A stretch of 10,184 bases of DNA from Spirochaetaceae bacterium (GTDB taxonomy: Bacteria; Spirochaetota; Spirochaetia; SZUA-6; RPPD01): the NCBI GenBank assembly GCA_003818675.1, contig RPPD01000036.1, positions 1 through 10,184 on the forward strand. Reading direction: 5' to 3'. Made by a program: the position numbers and the translations under genes. The notes under the pieces were generated by a model. It saw only the letters and a list, made by a program, of their open reading frames with translations. It was not told where the DNA came from and made no database searches. Positions 8,184 to 10,184 of this stretch are shown piece by piece; position 1 is the stretch's first letter, and the number at the start of each line of letters is the position of its first letter.

Positions 8184-8198
8184 ATTCTAAAAAGAATC

Positions 8199-8204
8199 GG
8201 GGAG
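8199..8204 (+). promoter_or_regulatory. Ribosome binding site of the second glycosyltransferase
   Basis: GGGGAG ends 7 bases before ATG 8212, a standard spacing that fixes the start. It sits in the 28-base gap after the NRPS-MFS stop codon. No convincing promoter or terminator is seen in this gap, so the gene is probably on the same transcript. Confidence 0.75.
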
Positions 8205-8211
8205 AAAACGA

Positions 8212-9414
8212 ATGCGCGGGAAAATATGCTTTTCAACGACGGAATATCCGCCCGATATCGGCGGCGGTTCGAAATCAGCCGGCAGGATCGTCTCGATGCT
8301 CGCGCGCGAAGGTTTTGAAGTTCACGTCTTCGCGCCAATCAAGGTGGACGTTCTTCCTTCCCAGACGCATACCGTCACGGAGGAGAACAACGTACGCGTA
8401 TACCGCGTTTACATTGAAAAGAGAACCAATCACATAAAGCAGTTTTATAATGTGATCAAAAAAATAGACTCGGATGTCAAGTTTGATTTATTCCATGGTT
8501 TTTTTCTGCACATGGCCTACCCGTGCATACTGGTTTCCCGACAGCGGCCTGTGATTGCGAGTTTCAGGGGCATCGACGCGATCTGGATGTCCGGAACCGA
8601 ATACCGGATGATCGCGACTGAGGTCTTGAAAAAAGCGTCATGGATAACCTCGGTGAGCGGAGTGAGCCTGAAAAAGGCGGATGTGATAGTGCCGATCGCG
8701 CACAAGTCGTCTTTCATCAGCAACTCGATCGCGGGTGCGTTCGACGGGGAATGGAGGCTTTTCGCAAAAAACCGCAGGATCGTGGGAACAGCGGCGAATT
8801 TCCGCGTCAAGAAAAACATCCCGCTGCTCGTGAGCGCGTATTCGGACGTGGACAAGACCCTCCGCAACAGGCTTCTTTTAGTTGGGGATTTTGTGGATTA
8901 CAATGCGATTGAGACCGGGCGGAAAAACGAATTTCTCGCATTGCTGCAAGAGCTTTCCATATCTGATGAATGCCTGATTACCGGCTACATGGACAACAAT
9001 AAGGTCGCGGAATACCTGAAATCCATGCACGTCTTTGTCTTGAGCTCGGACCACGAGGGATTGCCTAATTCCATAATCGAGGCCGCGACCCTCGGCGTAC
9101 CGATCGTCTCCACCGCCGTGGACGGCGTACTGGACATAATGGAAGACGGGAAGACTGGTTTGCTCGTTCCACCCGGGGACAGGGCAGCTCTTGGCAGGGC
9201 GATTGCGAGGGTGCTGTCCGATGACGAACTGGCAATGAAGCTTTCCGCGGGCGCAAGGCAAATGGCTGAGGCGCTCAGTCCCGAGAAAGAGCAAAAGGCA
9301 TGGGTCAGTCTTTACGACAAGCTGTTGGATGGAAACCAATTGGAAGGGCAGGCTGATCAGGCCGATGTACCTGCCCGTTATCTGACGGCCCGCAGCAAAA
9401 CAAGTGCTTTATAA
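8212..9414 (+). CDS. GT4-type glycosyltransferase
   Basis: The product is 400 residues with the GT-B layout. The N-terminal strand and glycine loop (ICFSTTEYPPDIGGGSKSAG) open the acceptor domain. The C-domain includes VGTAANFRVKKNIPLL, then an exact EX7E motif (EGLPNSIIE, Glu282 and Glu290) followed by AATLGVPIVSTAVDG and GLLVPPGD, all typical of retaining GT4 enzymes. No membrane segment is apparent. It is clearly different in sequence from the first glycosyltransferase, so it is not a recent duplicate, and the two probably use different sugars or positions. It closes the visible operon. The conserved fold ends near residue 370 (YDKLL); the last about 30 residues are an ordinary-looking tail whose final 12 codons overlap a convergent reading frame, so the present C-terminus may have been set by a junction with the AT-rich DNA that follows. 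Donor and acceptor are unknown. Confidence 0.9.
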   Translation: MRGKICFSTTEYPPDIGGGSKSAGRIVSMLAREGFEVHVFAPIKVDVLPSQTHTVTEENNVRVYRVYIEKRTNHIKQFYNVIKKIDSDVKFDLFHGFFLHMAYPCILVSRQRPVIASFRGIDAIWMSGTEYRMIATEVLKKASWITSVSGVSLKKADVIVPIAHKSSFISNSIAGAFDGEWRLFAKNRRIVGTAANFRVKKNIPLLVSAYSDVDKTLRNRLLLVGDFVDYNAIETGRKNEFLALLQELSISDECLITGYMDNNKVAEYLKSMHVFVLSSDHEGLPNSIIEAATLGVPIVSTAVDGVLDIMEDGKTGLLVPPGDRAALGRAIARVLSDDELAMKLSAGARQMAEALSPEKEQKAWVSLYDKLLDGNQLEGQADQADVPARYLTARSKTSAL

Positions 9415-9614
9415 TCAGCTGTAAATCCATACTTCTCCAGCGCCGGCTTAAACGGGTTTTGCATGCTGGATTTGCCATTGACCTGCATGAGATTGACTGT
9501 TGAGAGCGGGCTGCAATTTCTTGAAACCAAGAATTCGAATATGCCGCAATAAGACGGAAGAAGCGGGGCATCCGGTTCGCAGGTATTTATCCAGAAAATA
9601 TTCTGCGCATTCAC
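9378..9614 (-). pseudogene. Possible 3' remnant of an unknown gene (or small hypothetical ORF)
   Basis: A 78-codon minus-strand frame with GTG at its left limit; the frame stays open only to a stop near 9648, and I see no good ribosome binding site. I do not recognise the family. The translation has ordinary globular-protein character, unlike the neighbouring shadow frames: INTCEPDAPLLPS, then GIFEFLVS, NLMQVNGKSS and a C-terminal KYGFTADYKALVLL. That reads like the C-terminal end of a larger protein. Its last codons overlap the end of the plus-strand glycosyltransferase by 37 bases (9378-9414). With no upstream part left, a truncated gene is more likely than an intact small one, but a genuine short gene or chance cannot be excluded. 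Confidence 0.4.
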
Positions 9615-9660
9615 AACTGGTGGAAAACATCGTTGAGAAAATCATAACCAAAGAAGAAAG

Positions 9661-9685
9661 AATAGAATAGAATAGTATAGTATTG
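9661..9685. repeat. Short pentanucleotide tandem repeat
   Basis: Three exact AATAG units are followed by two degenerate ones (TATAG, TATTG), next to a purine-rich AAGAAGAAAG stretch. It lies in the gap between the two minus-strand frames. Such short repeats can change length by slippage; no function is apparent. Confidence 0.6.
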
Positions 9686-9705
9686 CCATGATTGGCATGT
9701 TTGCG

Positions 9706-10184
9706 CTATTGGTCTCTAACGATTCTTTCTGACAAAATGTGGCCGCCAATAGTATTCAAATGATCCATATTTTCAAAAAAACGGTCGTTTTCAATTTCTT
9801 TTGAAAACATAAAAGTGTATTGAAAAATAATCAAGTCTGTGTTTTTGATAACAGCATCAACCTGGGAAAAAACAAAGCCGGTTTTCTGCAAAAGTGAAAT
9901 ATATGTGTCTGAAAGCGGGAATTTAATCCCTATTACCTTTATGTTGTTTTCTCTGCAATAGGAAATTATTTTCTCAAATTCTGACAACATTTCAGTTGAA
10001 GGAATAGCGGATGGGAATTGTATCTTGAGTCTTTCCAGTGTAATGCTGTTTTTATCAGCCTGGGTGAGTTCATGCCAGATAGCCAGGTTTTCATTTCTAT
10101 TGCCAAAGGCTGCAATTTTAATTGAGTTCAATAATATGCTGTTGCTTGAAGGATTTATTAATGGGATGTATTTATACAGGAAGG
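9706..10184 (-). CDS. SGNH-hydrolase-like protein, C-terminal part (5' end beyond right edge)
   Basis: The frame is open from the right edge to TAG at 9706-9708, giving about 159 residues; the TTG at 10131 is internal to an open frame and need not be a start. The visible part has an alternating strand/helix pattern, with FEKIISYCRENNIKVIGIKFPLS followed near the C-terminus by FFENMDHLNTIGGHIL. That ending resembles the last block of SGNH/GDSL-type hydrolases and their O-acetyl-transfer relatives, where a D-x-x-H pair sits in a DxDHLN-like context. Here the position three before the His is Asn instead of Asp, so it may be inactive or only distantly related. The catalytic serine block would lie outside the window. 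The gene is markedly AT-rich and runs against the NRPS operon, so it probably has a different history. The family call is tentative. Confidence 0.55.
   Translation of the reverse strand, partial: FLYKYIPLINPSSNSILLNSIKIAAFGNRNENLAIWHELTQADKNSITLERLKIQFPSAIPSTEMLSEFEKIISYCRENNIKVIGIKFPLSDTYISLLQKTGFVFSQVDAVIKNTDLIIFQYTFMFSKEIENDRFFENMDHLNTIGGHILSERIVRDQ

Noticed and set aside
8184..8197. Inverted repeat ATTCT-AAAA-AGAAT in the gap before the second glycosyltransferase, as a terminator
   Set aside because: The stem is only 5 bp with a single G-C pair and no T-tract follows. The gap is 28 bases with a normal ribosome binding site, so read-through is more likely.
9448..9651. An alternative minus-strand frame over the remnant region
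   Set aside because: Its translation looks less like a folded protein than the 9378-9614 frame, and it starts at TTG within AT-rich sequence. A frameshift joining the two was considered but nothing supports a particular site.
9670..9680. Minus-strand TATACT as a -10 promoter box for the 9614 frame
   Set aside because: No -35-like hexamer sits at a suitable distance, and the hexamer is part of the AATAG/TATAG repeat.
9684..9697. TGCCA-TGAT-TGGCA hairpin as a terminator for the convergent genes
   Set aside because: The stem is 5 bp and no run of T follows on either strand; too weak to call.

Overview
The window is most of one strand of a bacterial natural-product operon, followed by a short stretch of different, AT-rich DNA. 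Nothing in it fixes the species. Genes are tightly packed, with overlapping or abutting stop and start codons and Shine-Dalgarno sites. The codons are moderately GC-rich: one hand-counted line in the transporter region (7201-7260) is 35/60 G+C. This fits a bacterium with assembly-line secondary metabolism, and I would not go further.

Layout, left to right. Bases 2-1444 hold the 3' part of an FkbH-type glyceryl-loading enzyme that carries its own C-terminal carrier domain. Bases 1437-2675 encode a GT4-type glycosyltransferase. Bases 2676-8183 are one 1835-residue gene containing condensation, adenylation, carrier, thioesterase and 12-helix MFS exporter domains in a single chain. Bases 8212-9414 encode a second GT4-type glycosyltransferase. 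All four are on the plus strand with junctions of -8, 0 and +28 bases, so they are probably one transcript that starts left of the window. After 9414 the composition changes. There is a short minus-strand reading frame (9378-9614) that looks like the tail end of a gene, a pentanucleotide repeat (9661-9685), and the 3' part of a minus-strand gene resembling SGNH hydrolases (9706 to the right edge), in clearly AT-rich DNA (16/60 G+C on line 9781-9840).

How the genes may work together (inference). The FkbH protein would load a glyceryl unit from 1,3-bisphosphoglycerate onto its own phosphopantetheine arm. The NRPS module begins with a condensation domain, so it needs an upstream acyl donor, and the glyceryl-carrier is the only donor visible here. 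It would be joined to one amino acid, released by a thioesterase whose nucleophile position is cysteine (GHCMGG), and exported by the transporter domain fused to the same chain. The two glycosyltransferases could decorate the product. Further biosynthetic genes may lie to the left. The most notable points are the NRPS-TE-MFS fusion, the cysteine thioesterase, and the very small FkbH-plus-one-module assembly line.
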